From the NCBI GenBank assembly GCA_946807835.1, contig OX327702.1:18972001-19036000 (forward strand): a stretch of 64,000 nt of DNA, written 5' to 3'. Within the stretch, counting starts at the first letter, position 1, and each line of letters starts with the position of its first letter. A model generated the notes under the pieces. The model saw only the letters and a list, made by a program, of their open reading frames with translations, did not search any database and had not been told where the DNA came from. A program made the translations under genes and the position numbers. The DNA is from Ailanthus altissimus (Eukaryota; Streptophyta; Magnoliopsida; Sapindales; Simaroubaceae). This document shows positions 23,325-35,160 of the stretch, piece after piece.

Positions 23325-24211
23325 ATGTTTATGTGGTGCATTCATGAGAAATAATTAAATTAATTATTGTTGGACATATATCAATCTATTTATGGTACAA
23401 TACACATGGCCTATTTATAGAAAAGCACAAAAGGTTAGATTCTATTAGCTCAAGATGAAAAACATATGACGTATAAGCTAATTGTTTAGACTATTAAGCT
23501 ATAATTTATATAAATAAAAGGCATTTATAACCATCGTTGTAGAGGAATAGTGAATACCTTACGTAGAATGCCTTCTAAAGGGCATGGTGCCTTTTAATTC
23601 CACAAACGCTAAATAAGCTAAAATGGACCGCTAATTAGTATTTCATGAAGTATAGGATCCTTTCCTTCAAATGCCTCAAAATGAGATGTCATGAGGTGCT
23701 TGGGCTTTACAGAAGCATAGAAGGTGTTACACGAAACCACGTTAGAGAGTGCATGTGGTGAACACCAAGGAAAATGAAATTTATACTACCACATACTTAA
23801 AGTGGTTGCGATTAGCTGACAAGTATAATGAGGCTAAAGTATTCATCAAGAAGTGTCACACATGTCAGATCTATGCTAATCTATAGCATTACACCCCATG
23901 ACTTTATAGGATTTGAAAAAACCCTAGTCATTTCATACATAAGGTTATATCTACTTTGACCTATTCATTCACTAGCCAGAGATACATTCGAATACTTATG
24001 GCCATAGACTACTTCTCTAAATAAATCAAGGTAATCCCATCGAAAAAGGCAACTAGTATGACCACATCAAAATTTCTATTAGAACACATTATTTATTGCT
24101 TTGGCATTATGTACAAGATCATTATTTACATGATCATTTAGATACTCATAGTCATGCATTACTTCTCTAAATGATCAAGGCAATCCCATTGAAAAAGGAA
24201 ACTAGTAAGGT
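23325..24211 (+). pseudogene. Tat-1 fragment 4: integrase
   Basis: This is colinear with Tat-3 56820-57360. It has the integrase zinc finger CHTC (23854-23865, in KKCHTCQIYANL) and the core start AIDYFSK (about 24004-24024), followed by the segment before EHIIY.FGI (24085-24115). Integrase inserts element DNA into the genome. Part of the core, about 75 bases, appears twice (23987-24066 and 24140-24211). The copy stops at an inserted LTR, and the integrase C-terminus is not found on the other side. Confidence 0.75.
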
Positions 24212-26986
24212 TGTGACAGGACCCACCCCAAGATCCTATACTATAGATCCCAGCAGCCTTGCCAGGCATCCTAACGGAAATTTCTCAGAATTTAACTATG
24301 TAAGTTGAGAAGTTCCGCAAGGCGAACCCCTTTTTAGTTCTTGTTATTACTAAAAAAATCTTGAAATATACATGAAATTGACTTCTTAAATTTAAAAAAA
24401 AAACACGGGTAGAGTTTCCCCTGTTTTGTTGAAAATCTAATATAAAACATGCAAAGAAATTGCACTTCTATTTCAAACTGCTTTTTAATACTACTAAATA
24501 GGACCTCCGGTCCTTTTCAAAACCAATTCCAACACAACTCAATAATTTCATTTTGATCACAAAATTGGCATACTATAAAAAAAATTAAAACGATCATCAT
24601 AATGTCGAAACCTTTTCTTGTTTCTTAAAATATATGTACAAATACATAAGCCGATAACTACTATACAAAAAATAAAAAGAGTGCTACTTAGCACATTTAC
24701 ATTTACATTTACAAAATGATCTTCAGAGTTGGTCCACTAATCAACAATAGGAAAATCAGCAGCCTGCGTACCGAGACCTGCACCTGAAAAGGGGGTTTAA
24801 AAAACATAAAACACAAAACAGGTGAGCTAAATTAGCTTAGTGAGTGCATTTAAGATTTCAAATCAAATAAAATTTTGCATAAATATTAAATTCTAAAAGA
24901 CATGTATAAATCATGCTTCTAACACTTGTATAAAGCTATAAAATGGTTTCTAACATTATATGTCGATGAAATCTTGCTGAGCGGATTTTATTTACATCTT
25001 CAGAAAATAATATCCAAAATTTGTAAGACATAATAACTAGCATGTACATATAAATGCATAACATGCGATCGATAGATCGAAAACTATTAAAGCCCTCGCT
25101 CAGCCATTTTCTTTTTAAACTGTACCAATGGTAACCCTAAAGCTCTATACTCATGCAGGGACTCAACTAGCACCGTACATGTGAGTAGGTCACGGGGCGT
25201 CTCAACTAGCAACACCCACTGTGACATCTCAAGACATCTCACTGGCTATGCAGCGAAATCCTACATCGCATACATATAGCGAGACAATACCCCGTACACA
25301 TAGAGCGACTCACATAACTCAACATCCTGACTTCTTAGAGTTATTGACTTACCCCCCAAAACCTACCCATGTGCACGGGATATACTGACTAGGTCTTAAA
25401 CCATCACCACCATTACAATCTGATGGTACTAATGCCCTCTAAAACTAATGTAGTAGTTTTAAAACTGTTTCTTAATTCGAACATGTAAATGCATATCTAT
25501 GGATATATGTCAAGATCGTAAATTATGTTTATGCATTAAAAGTTCATAAAACATACAATTTCAATATGCGGAAATATAATAAACGAAAGATATAAAAAAT
25601 GACAGATTTTCACTCACAACCGCTCCGAGCTCAGTTTTGCTCCGAATTTCTACTCCCATTACCGGTCTCGATTTTCTTCACCTACACGCCATAAATGACA
25701 TTTAGAACCAATTCAAACGCTAGAATCTCAATTAACTACTAAACGCCCTAATCGGCATACAAAGCCCGGATGGATACTACTTTTCAATATTCATTTACAA
25801 AGCCATTCAATCTTATCTATTTCACCATCCGACGCCCTGAACATTTCTTAACACCCTATAACTTTGGTTGAATATAATTAGCCTTCACCTTTCTAAAATG
25901 GACAATTATGTCCCCTTTTCTTCATTTTTATTTTCGATCATCCATATACATTTAATTTACATAAGGCACCATTTATACAAAATAATTCAACCAAAACACA
26001 ACTCAACCTTAGCTTCCCTAAAGTGGCAGAATTCAACACATTGTTTTTCTCAATTTCTTGTTCCAACAGCATCAAAATCAAGCTAATTTCATTCTAATGC
26101 CCTAATTATAACCAATTAAAGTCTCTACATTAAAGTCACCCAAAACCCTAATTCTTATCTTGCCAATTTCTTCAATTTGATGACTTCTTCAAGCTCCACA
26201 CTAGAATTCAACTCAATCTAAACCAAGAATACACACAAGAACATCAATTGAAGCAATCTTGAAAGTTCACATATCATCCTCACAAAACAATACTTTTCTT
26301 ACCTTTTTTTCTTGAATTTTTACTAATGGAGGCTTCAATTGATCTTAAGAACTTGTACTTGACCTTATTTTAGCTTGATCAAGCATGAAAAAGCCTTGAA
26401 ATTTCACTGTAGCAGCCCCTCCTTTCTCTTGGCCGAATTTCACCTCTAATGCTCTAACTTGTTATGCTTTTAATCTCATGAAATTTCTACACACTTCTAC
26501 TTTATATATAGAGCTCCTTCAATTGTCCAATTTGCCCCTCAACTTACTCTAAATTTCTAATTTGCCATGGGTTGGAAACTAAGTATGTAATTAATTGCTT
26601 TGTAACGATTTAGTTAGAATAGTCAAAGGAACTAACTAGAATTTCTAACTTGGCAATTTATGAAATTGCCTCTAATTTGTCTATTCTCTAATATATGGAT
26701 TGTGTTTCTCAATAAGAGCTTGTTCCATGCACAACCCTTAAATGGAAATTCATGTAGTAAATTAAAATTTTCTTTTCCAAGCCAATAGAGAAAAATTCCA
26801 AAAATATTCTAGGGTCGTCCGACGCTCTGACCGAGTGTGAAATTATCAAATTAAGTCTAATATCTCTCACGCGTACCATAAAAAAATTATTTCTAATAGG
26901 GTTAAAATCGGGTAACCCTACGGTGTCTTTATTACTCTATACCGAAATCTAGGCGCTAATACTACTAATAGGAATTGGATATCACA
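24212..26986 (-). repeat. LTR G2, chromovirus-like
   Basis: A 2775-bp unit with ends TGTGACAGG...GGATATCACA, forming the inverted terminus TGTGA/TCACA. On the minus strand a TATA box (TATATAAA, 26501-26510) follows the start TGTGATATCC by about 480 bp, the same layout as solo LTR G1, so the orientation is minus. No coding domain is recognised in it, and the open frames inside are chance. The flanks AAGGT and GAATT do not match, so a target duplication is not supported, and one flank may have been lost. Confidence 0.6.
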
Positions 26987-27000
26987 GAATTGAATATTCA

Positions 27001-27120
27001 ATGCCTAGCTCAAGTGGTACTAGAGGTGCTTCCCAAGGGCCTTAGAATCCTATATGGTCCTGGGTTTGAGCCTTGGGAAGGCTAAAGAAAGTCTCTTTAG
27101 TTACCAAAAAAATGAAAAAT
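27001..27120 (+). mobile_element. SINE-like unit with pol III A and B boxes
   Basis: An A box, TAGCTCAAGTGG (27006-27017), fits TRGCNNARNNGG, and a B box, GGTTTGAGCC (27063-27072), fits GGTTCRANNC with one C-to-T change. The 45-base spacing fits a tRNA-derived promoter. The region between and after does not fold into an obvious tRNA, and the unit ends in an A-rich then T-rich tail. This suggests a short tRNA-derived SINE fragment. I could not find target duplications. It lies between two LTR units. Confidence 0.45.
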
Positions 27121-28809
27121 AATTTTTTTTATATCAATTTTAATGGTTTTATCCACTTAACAAGTGGTCCACCAAAAATAAATCATTAAGTGACCAACTA
27201 ATTGAAATAAGTTTTTGTTGGCCACTTTCAATAGCCATTGTAATTGGCCGACCCAGATTACACTATTTAGGTATATGTTTTCCACCAAAATTAAATAACA
27301 AACAAATAAATATATATTATTTATTTAAATAATATTTATCAATTATTTGAAAACTATTTGAATAATTAATTTTACCTTATTTGATTTTACTAATAAGGCT
27401 AATGGGTAAATTCATAGTAAAATAATTTATGGACCAAAATTGTGCCACTTGTCAACATCCTTTTAGTTAACAACTTTTGTCAACTAATTAAGTGATGTAC
27501 TTAATATTTAAGTCTAGACAAGTGCATAACCCGAGGGACTTTGAAATATATTTTTAGTTTATTGAAATTTTTAGGATGGAACTGTTCAATCCAATATACT
27601 ACCCTAGTACTCAACGAGTACACTTCATATTGTGAGATTCTCTAGGTCAATGCCCGGTTTATCATAAGGAACTCTTCCATACGTCCATGAACAATTTTCC
27701 ATATACACGTTATAAATATTACAAAACAACGCATTTGACCATACAAGTTGAGATTATAACATATCTTTTTAATCCCTCTATTATTTATATCCGCGTAGAG
27801 CAGAGATATAGATTAACGCCGTCAAATCTCTATATGCTCGACCTAAACTTATTTCCAAATTTTTATTTTAATAAATAATATCCACCAATACTTTTGTGAT
27901 ATTTTTTATCCCTAAGGTAAAACTCTTTTCCCCGAATATTGTTATTTATGGTCATAATACTTCCTGAAACACAATCTTGGAGCATTAGGATATATTACTC
28001 ACCCAAATGAGCTAATAGATCCCATATCTAAGCACACAAAATTCATAAGTATCTAACCATACCCAGTGACACCCAACGGTCAGACCATTCAAGGTTTTTG
28101 ACATGTGTAGAATCAAAGTATAGTAGATTACTCACAAGCCCACCGTAGCGCTCAAGTCAAACGATCACGAATACTACTCAACTCGAAAGACCCTCAATTG
28201 ACAACATTATAAGATGTCTATTTGACGTTCTTGTGAGTCTGCTCAATACCAGTTCTTACTAAATAATTGTATCTCTATACGAGCTTCCACTAAGCTCATG
28301 ATCTGTTAAGATTAACCATCTGGACCATCCAGATATAGACATACACTGATCTATTTATATATATAGAGATATATTAAGGTCTTCACTGATAGACTCGTAT
28401 TAGTAAAGATAGATTCGAAGCATAATATTTGAGAACATATTTATATAATGACATTTCTTAGCACCATTTGTAACTTTCTTGCAACTATGTTATTACTAAC
28501 ATATTCTCTAGTCTTTATCCCATTTCAGACACGGCTCTAACTCCTTAGATTTCATTGACTCTTATAACCTGCTAACTCTTATCAGTGCTAACTTCTAGTA
28601 TTTATAACTCTCAACGTTGCTAATTCTTAGCACTGATCTAAACTCCTTTATATTAGATCTAAACTCTTTTAGATTAGATAATTTCTGTAATATTACAAGC
28701 ATTTCACCATATATAAAATATAATTAGCGATTTAATGAAATAATAATAGTATAAATATGAAATAAACATTCATACATAAAGGGATGGCACGTAAGAACAA
28801 ATTCCAACA
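27121..28809 (-). repeat. Copia-type LTR D4, reversed, 3' end incomplete
   Basis: The minus strand starts TGTTGGAATTTGTTCTTACG at 28809, the same start as D0 and D1. Long stretches match D0 in the same orientation, for example 27600-27800 against 9985-10190. The 3' end of the LTR, near 27121, is missing or replaced by the SINE-like unit. Confidence 0.7.
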
Positions 28810-29608
28810 CCTTTTACTTGTAAAGAGCAATAAAAGCTAAACTTCCTTCCTAAATGATGGCTAATCGCTTTATATCTCGTGTATGGCTTATTCATATGGT
28901 ATGCCCACTAAAATAGTTAGCCTAAATACACCACCTTAGGATTTTACCTAAGTAATATGCTCGCTCATATAGTGGATGACTAATACATCACCTTGGTGTT
29001 ATACTTAAGTAAGATACCTACTCATATAATGGATAGCTAAATACCTTATATTGGCTTGTATCTAAGAGAGATGTCCACTCACATTAGCATCTTACCCCAA
29101 GTGATATGTGCACTCATATAATGGAAGAAAAAATTCCTCATCTTTGCATTATACCTAAGTGAGATGCCTACTTAGATAGTGGATGGCTAAACACATTACC
29201 AAGATTTAAGCCTAGGTGAAACAATCACTCATAAGTGGAAGGCAAAATTCCCACTTGGCATCATACCTAAGTAAATACACAACACATATTTGGATACCAA
29301 CATCATTGCAAAATATAAAAGACTAGCTTTATGATCAAAACCCTTGTCATAGTATACAAGACAAAATGATCACTCTCACTTCAAAGGTGAAAGGCAAACA
29401 TTAGGTCATACTCCTTACTTGGCGTTATGACCAAGATAAAAGTTATGCTAAATAGAATATTTAGAAGTTATGTCATCCCAGATATAACTCACACAAAAAT
29501 ACCCTTACAGGCAGTATAGAAATCCTCATTAAAGCCAGAACGGTCACACGAGACAGTTTTAAATTTTTATCATAGTACAGTACAAAAGTTCGTATTGTAC
29601 TAAAGAAC
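28810..29608 (+). mobile_element. Tat-1 fragment 5: non-coding 3' region
   Basis: This is homologous to Tat-3 58126-58740, starting with CCTTTTACTTGTAAAGAGC (28810) against CCTTTCACTCATAAAGAGT (58126). It contains a degenerate 57-bp tandem array (28880-29270) and then a stretch around 29340-29500 matching 58560-58740. The last 760 or so bases of integrase present in Tat-3 are absent from Tat-1. The fragment ends at an Athila-like solo LTR. Confidence 0.7.
28880..29270. repeat. 57-bp degenerate tandem array in Tat-1
   Basis: Units of the form TAAGTAAGATACCTACTCAT followed by a segment with ATGGATAGCTAAATACC and a variable third part ending in TTATACC recur about every 57 bases, roughly seven times. 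The same array with the same period occurs in Tat-3 at 58180-58440. Confidence 0.75.
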
Positions 29609-30918
29609 TAATGGACATATTTTATACTTATGTTTTCACTTCTTTTAAGCTTAGCATTTGTTCATTTCAAGCGTAAATATATTTTATTTTATGTGCTTTA
29701 ATATCATTTTGTAGGTTAGAAGTCAACGAAGTAAATAGGGATAAAAATCTAAAGAAAATAAAGCAAAAATATCAAATTTGCTAGCTTCTGTAACTTTGCT
29801 ACAATGCTCAGTGTTGCAGTATTAGAACGACTAATAACATGTAGAAGAGGTAGAGTTTGAGCACTACGGTGCCAAGAAGCTAAGGCCAGGGTACTAGACA
29901 TAGGTGCTGAATATAAAAATTTGAGTCTGATTTATATTTGATGTTTTACCTTAATTTGGAGACAAAAACCTATAAATAAAAGACATAAGGTCTATTTCAA
30001 CTGGATAAAAAGGCGAGAGCAATAGAGCTAACAACTCTTTGATTTGAGCAACCCTTGGAAGAATCAAAAGGGGAAGAAGATTAAAGATTGTAGTAATATA
30101 GTTTTATTTCTCTATTCTTTATCTTATAGTTTTTTGTTATGATTTCTACGATGTTCATTATATTATGCTCTAGAATTTTTCATTTCATCATGAACTAAAC
30201 TTCTTTTCTAGGGTTTTAATTGAATCTCTTCATATAGTTTGAATTATTTGTATCCTTTTGATTCATATTATTCATTAATTGAGTTGTTTGTTCTATCTTG
30301 TGTTTAATATTTTTTAAATACTTGATCACTATCGAGATTGATTAGGTAACCTTTATAAACTTGAAAACGTATATTTAGGTTTAGCCGTAAATAGAATAAT
30401 ATATGATTATTGATTATAATAATTTCATATAAGATAAGAATATAATTACATGACATATGCAATCATTAAAGAGAACCCAGGCTTAATGAATTTTTTTAAT
30501 TTAATTCACATAAGAATATAGTGAGTTGATTAAAAGGGATATGCTTACTTGACCATCGAAAGAGACTTGCAGATAATTTAGGATTCTTTGTTGGCAATTC
30601 CAATTGAATAATTGATTTAAAGAGGGGAATTAGTAATTTAGCCGAACTGTAAAGTAAAGATTAGAACACTAGGCTTATCTTTATTGATGATATCATAAAT
30701 TTTGCTGCTCCGACTTTTCTTACTTTTTATTTCTTTTTATTTTTAGCTTTACTTTTATTAATTTTGTACCTTTTAATCAGTAGTTTGGATAAATTGAGAA
30801 CTAATATAAGTTAGAACTTAGCAAATTATAATAACAATTCTTCGTTGCAATGATACTTTACTTTCACTATATTACTTGTTTACGATATAGTGCATTTATG
30901 CTCTAGTCCAACACAACA
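29609..30918 (+). repeat. Athila-like solo LTR (LTR-B)
   Basis: A 1310-bp LTR of the Ath-B family. It begins TAATGGACAT (decayed TGAT..) and ends CACAACA. The flanks AGAAC (29604-29608) and AAAAC (30919-30923) form a target duplication with one G-to-A change. A TATA box, TATAAATAAA, lies at 29971-29980 and a repetitive block at 29785-29910. There is no internal domain, so it is solo. Confidence 0.75.
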
Positions 30919-31086
30919 AAAACCACATTGTTTCAATCACCCATAATATTTCAAATTACCTATAAGTAAAAACATCCCGCATGTGATGCTCATATTAGAA
31001 ATAATCATTTGGTAGCCTGTATGGACCTAGATGCCTAATTGACAACATCCATTAGATACTAGCATAAGCCTAAGCATGTGGATGCC
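30919..31086 (+). mobile_element. Tat-1 fragment 6: short piece of 3' region
   Basis: A 168-base remnant of the host element, between solo LTR-B and the complete element Ath-A. It is assigned by position: both neighbours have target duplications, so what lies between belongs to the sequence they entered. Its own alignment to Tat-3 is unclear. Confidence 0.5.
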
Positions 31087-32400
31087 TGATAGGGGCATAA
31101 ATGCACTAGTATATATAGTACTCCGAACTTAAGTTTTACTCTAAATTATAAATATTTAGCCATTTATTTATTTTTTAATCATAAATAGGTACACAAGACA
31201 AAATGTGGCAATCTGGGACAAACGATAGGCGAAACAGATGAGAAACGTTGAAGTTATACTGAAATTATAAGAGCTAGACAACCCACGCCTGGGCGCCGCA
31301 GCGTCTAAGGCTGGACACCGTGGTGTCTAGGGTAAGTGATTTCCCCAGCGTTGCAGAGCCCACATGATTTCCTCCATTGTTGCATTTTTAGGTCCGCGCG
31401 TTACGACATTCGTACGACAAATAAAATACCTTCTTTTTAGTCTTATTTTGACTTGGATTCGAAGGCCCTTAACCCTAGGGTTTTAAAGACCTATAAAAGA
31501 ACTCTTTTCTAAACCATAACACAAACTTTAAGAGAGGAAAAACTTAAAGAAATAATTCAAAACACAAAAGCAAGAGATCAAAGCCAAGATTGAAGATTCA
31601 AGTTCAGGATTCAAGCTTCAAGTCAAGGAAGAGAGAAGCAACCAAGATGTCTTCTTGATTAGTTTTTCTTCTTTTTTTCTTGTCATTATGCTCTTAGTTT
31701 AATGATGAGCTAAACTCTTTTGATCTATGGTTAGACTATTGAACCTAGTATGTAGTTAGATTTTGTTAATTCTTAGTTTATGAACTTAATATATATATTG
31801 ATTCGTTATATCTTGAATTTATTGCTTTCATTATATCTGGCCAATAGTTTGAATGATTGAGGAATCGTGATGAACTCGACGGAGGAATTCATATGTTTAG
31901 CCTATGATAGTTTGATGCATAATTATGGGTAATAACTATGAGTTCCATGTAGGATAGACATGTACCTAGTCTTATGAATTATGATTACCATAGATATAAA
32001 GAAAATTGTTAGAATGCATAATATAGTCACTCGACCATCGGCAAAGGCTTATGATAAGATTAGAGTCTAGCTAATAATTTTGTTTTAAGGGATTAACTAA
32101 GAGATTAATAAATTCGATAAAATACTAGGGGATAACTCCAAACCCTAGATTGTTATTAATTGGAGAATTCAACTATTTGTTTGTTTGCTATTTAGGTTTA
32201 GTTTAATTTGACAAAATTAGGTTAATTAGTTGAATTTCAGATTTTGATTTTTCTGAATAAAAGTTAAGTAGATATAATTTCAGTAATTGATTGATAGAAT
32301 TAGATCATATAGTCCCTATGAAAACGATACTTGGACTTAAAATCCTATATTACTTGATACTATAGCGTGCATTCGCACTTAACTATTATTGCATACATCA
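31087..32400 (+). repeat. Ath-A 5' LTR
   Basis: 1314 bp, from TGATAGGGGCATAAATGC to ...CATACATCA. A CpG-rich repetitive block (31280-31425) precedes a TATA box, CTATAAAAG (31491-31499), which would drive element transcription. The stretch at 32035-32065 (CACTCGACCATCGGCAAAGG) is a landmark shared by all Athila-like LTRs in the window. Confidence 0.9.
31491..31499 (+). promoter_or_regulatory. TATA box of Ath-A 5' LTR
   Basis: CTATAAAAG sits about 400 bases into the LTR. The same element is at 38176-38184 in the 3' LTR and, reversed, at 647-655. Conservation of position across copies supports it as the U3 promoter. Confidence 0.7.
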
Positions 32401-32406
32401 AGTTTT

Positions 32407-32423
32407 TAGCACCATTGTTGATG
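32407..32423 (+). other. Ath-A primer binding site (tRNA-Asp type, decayed)
   Basis: TAGCACCATTGTTGATG lies six bases after the 5' LTR and aligns without gaps to TGGCGCCGTTGCCGGGG, the complement of the plant tRNA-Asp 3' end. Six of the seven differences are G-to-A or C-to-T. The seventh is G-to-T. Confidence 0.8.
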
Positions 32424-32555
32424 ACTAATTTTTTTATTCTTTAGATCAATACTAATACCAAACCACTTGCTTTTAATTTAGATTTTATTTTATTTTAGTT
32501 TATTTTCTTCTTTTTACTTTGATTTTTTTTATTTTATGTTTTGACAATTCATACA

Positions 32556-33600
32556 ATGGGCGAAAAGTGCTGACTTGACTTCTTTTGATCCTGAGATCGA
32601 AAGAATATTACATAGACTTCGATGTGAACCGAGCCAGCGATCTTTAAACATGGAAGAGAATAATGATCGCATAAATAACCTTGTGTTTGAGCTTATGATA
32701 CCACAAAGAGCGCTGAAAGAGTTTGTAATCCTTACTACATATGATGTTCAGTCTAGTATTCAGCAACCAACCGTCAACACAAATAATTTTGAGATCAAAC
32801 CGAGTATGATTTAGATGCTGAAAGAGTTTATGCAGTTCAGCGGTGCTCCCATTGATGATCCCAACATGCATATCATGAATTTCTTAGAGATTTATGATAC
32901 TTTAAAGTACAATAAAATCTTAGACGATGCCATCCGACTTAGATTGTTCCCTTTCTCCTTGAAGGATAAACCAAGAGTTGGTTGATGTGATTGCCATCAA
33001 GATCCATGTTAATATAGGATGATTTAGCACAAAAGTTTCTAGCCAAGTTCTTTCCACTAGCAAAGATGGGGAATGACATAACCTCATTTAGTCAAATTGA
33101 TGGTGAATCATTGTATGAGGCATGAGAGTGCTTCAACGACATGTTGAGAAAGTGTCGTCACTATAGAGTCTCTAAAAGGTTATTAGTCCAAATGTTCTAC
33201 AATAGACTAGTAGAACATTTGAGAACCATTGTAGATGTTGTTGCTAGAAGAGCTTTAATGAATAAGTCTATAGATGAGGCTTATAATCTGCTAGAGGAGA
33301 TGGCGTCAAGCAGTTACCAATGGCCAGTAGAGAAGGTTACTCCCAAGAGAGTCGCTAGTGTACATAAGATTGACACATTCAATGCATCGGCAGCATAAAT
33401 CAGTATGTTATCTATGAATATTGATGCATTGAACATTGTTAAATCCCAACCAGTAATATGTAACTTTTGTGGTGATAACCTTATTAATAGACGGTGCATG
33501 AAGTCTGCAAATTATATAGGCAATTTCAACTAACAACAATATAACCTACAATCAAATTTTTATAATCCGAGATGGAGAGATCATCCAAACTTCTCTTGGT
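32556..33600 (+). pseudogene. Ath-A gag, first part
   Basis: Recognisable Athila-like gag in order: FDPEIERILHRLR (near 32580), NNFEIKPSMI then MLKEFMQFSGAPIDDPNMH (32785-32872), DAIRLRLFPFSLKDKPR (32927-32977), then in another frame ESLYEAWECFNDMLRKCRHY (33105-33165), LVQMFYNRLVEHLRTIVDVV, and LMNKSIDEAYNLLEEMASS with YQWP (33257-33325). A zinc knuckle follows at 33459-33497, Cys-X2-Cys-X3-Leu-X4-Cys, with the usual His replaced by Leu. The gene is broken by several stops and at least two frameshifts, and is interrupted at 33605 by a solo LTR. Confidence 0.85.
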
Positions 33601-33605
33601 GTAAC

Positions 33606-34543
33606 TGTTCGTGAAATTATACACATACCAATTTAAATCGCAAGTGCACGGGTCGTGATCAAGTAATACAATGATGAGTGAGTATCGTCCTATGAAGATT
33701 GGATCCTAAATTAATGCTAAATACTACGATGTTTAAAACATCTAATCCATTATGAAATTAAAAGAACTAAGAACATAAAAAGCATAAATGATTAAACATC
33801 AAATAGTCATTAATCCCATAACAACATCAATATACAGTGTTCAATTGAGTTCCATCAATCCCTAGAACATATAATCTAACAATCTATAGAAAAATATTCA
33901 ATTACATCTATCCAAATGTTCATTAAAGTACTCATGTTTAAATCAACACAAAACATAATTACAAACTTGAAATAAATGTAAATGAAGTAGATAGAAAGAA
34001 GGAACTAGTTAGAGAAATCATGAGAAACCTTCAATCTTCAATAATCTTGTCCAAGTCCAAGATTCTATATGTTTCTCTTACTAAAATTCTTTATTTCTAT
34101 CTTTATTTTGTGCTTTCCTTCCCTATTATAAATGAGCATTTTAATCTTCTTTTTATAGGCTTAAAAAATAGACTTTAAAATTAGGGCACAAAGTAAAAAA
34201 CAGAAGTGGGGAGCTGGCAACGCCTAGGTGCCAAACTTTTCTGCCAAAGATATCTCGATTTGGTGCCTATTCATCACTTTTTGGCAACCAGGCGCTGAGC
34301 ACTGTAACTAAACACTGTTCACGTATACTATTTACTTGTACTGTAGCTTGTTACTATATCAATCCACTATAGCATTTTTGTTTTTTTTTCCTTGTTTTCT
34401 TTGAATTTTCATTTCAAATAGCTCCATTAACTTGAAACTTATAAAATGACATTAATACACATAAAAAGCCATATATTCACAATTAAAATGAGCAATTATC
34501 AAATTAAGAGGAGTATAACATCATATATATAACGCGCTTATTA
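33606..34543 (-). repeat. Reversed Athila-like solo LTR inside Ath-A gag
   Basis: 938 bp with perfect target duplications GTAAC at 33601-33605 and 34544-34548. The minus strand starts TAATAAGCGCG (TG to TA) and ends ...CACGAACA. It has the family landmarks: a repetitive block at 34215-34320 and a TATA box, CTATAAAAAG on the minus strand, at 34151-34160. Skipping the LTR and one GTAAC copy makes the gag frame continue directly (..NFSW / CNNQG..). It is shorter than the other Athila-like LTRs here, so it is a distinct subfamily. Confidence 0.9.
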
Positions 34544-34548
34544 GTAAC

Positions 34549-35160
34549 AACCAAGGAGAGTCATATAGACTATTGAATTCCCCAAGATTTCAACCACTGT
34601 AAGAAAGAAGCCGTCATTGGAAGACAAGTCAATGAACTATATGAGGTCAAACAATGTTACTATATAGAATCATTCAGCAACTTTAAAGAATTTGGAGGTT
34701 CAAATGGGACAATTTATTGCTGCAATAAATAAGCGACCATAAAATACTCTATCAAGTGACACTGAAGAAAATTCAAAAGGAGATGTAAAGCAATACCAAG
34801 CTGTCCACTTGAGAAATAGTAAAATCTTACAAGACAACACATCCAAACCACTACCATTAAGTATGAAGGAGAATGAGAAGGTTATACAGCAAGAAGAAGT
34901 GCAGCCTTATAGACCACCAGTTCTTTTTCCTCAAAGGCTACAAAGGCACAAACTATATGCCAAAACAAAAAATCAGCAGCATACCAATCCCTAATAAAAT
35001 TCAAAAATGCTGAAACTTTGGCAGAAAAAAGTGTAGAAACTGGTATACAACTGCAAAAAGTTCTGAAGTGTAAAATAGTAAAAATTAAAAAAACAATACC
35101 AGTCCTAATATACAGAGCCAGCCCATGCAACCAAACTCTCCACCTCCACCATTCCCTCAA
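34549..35160 (+). pseudogene. Ath-A gag, second part
   Basis: After the solo LTR the gag C-terminal region continues: NLEVQMGQFIAAINK-like residues near 34690-34730, NTLSSDTEENSKGDVKQYQ near 34745, then the open stretch 34809-34994 with AVHLRNSKILQD, matching the AVTLRSGK motif of this family. A proline-rich FPQRLQ motif occurs twice (34926-34943 and 35149-35166), which suggests a local duplication of about 220 bases. Confidence 0.75.

Noticed and set aside
24212..26986. host protein-coding exons in the G2 region
   Set aside because: TG..CA ends, a minus-strand TATA box in LTR position and lack of any domain fit an LTR. The 72-codon frame at 25868-26086 has no motif.
27001..27075. a functional tRNA gene
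   Set aside because: A and B boxes are present, but acceptor and anticodon stems do not pair and no CCA-compatible end is seen. SINE-like is the better reading.
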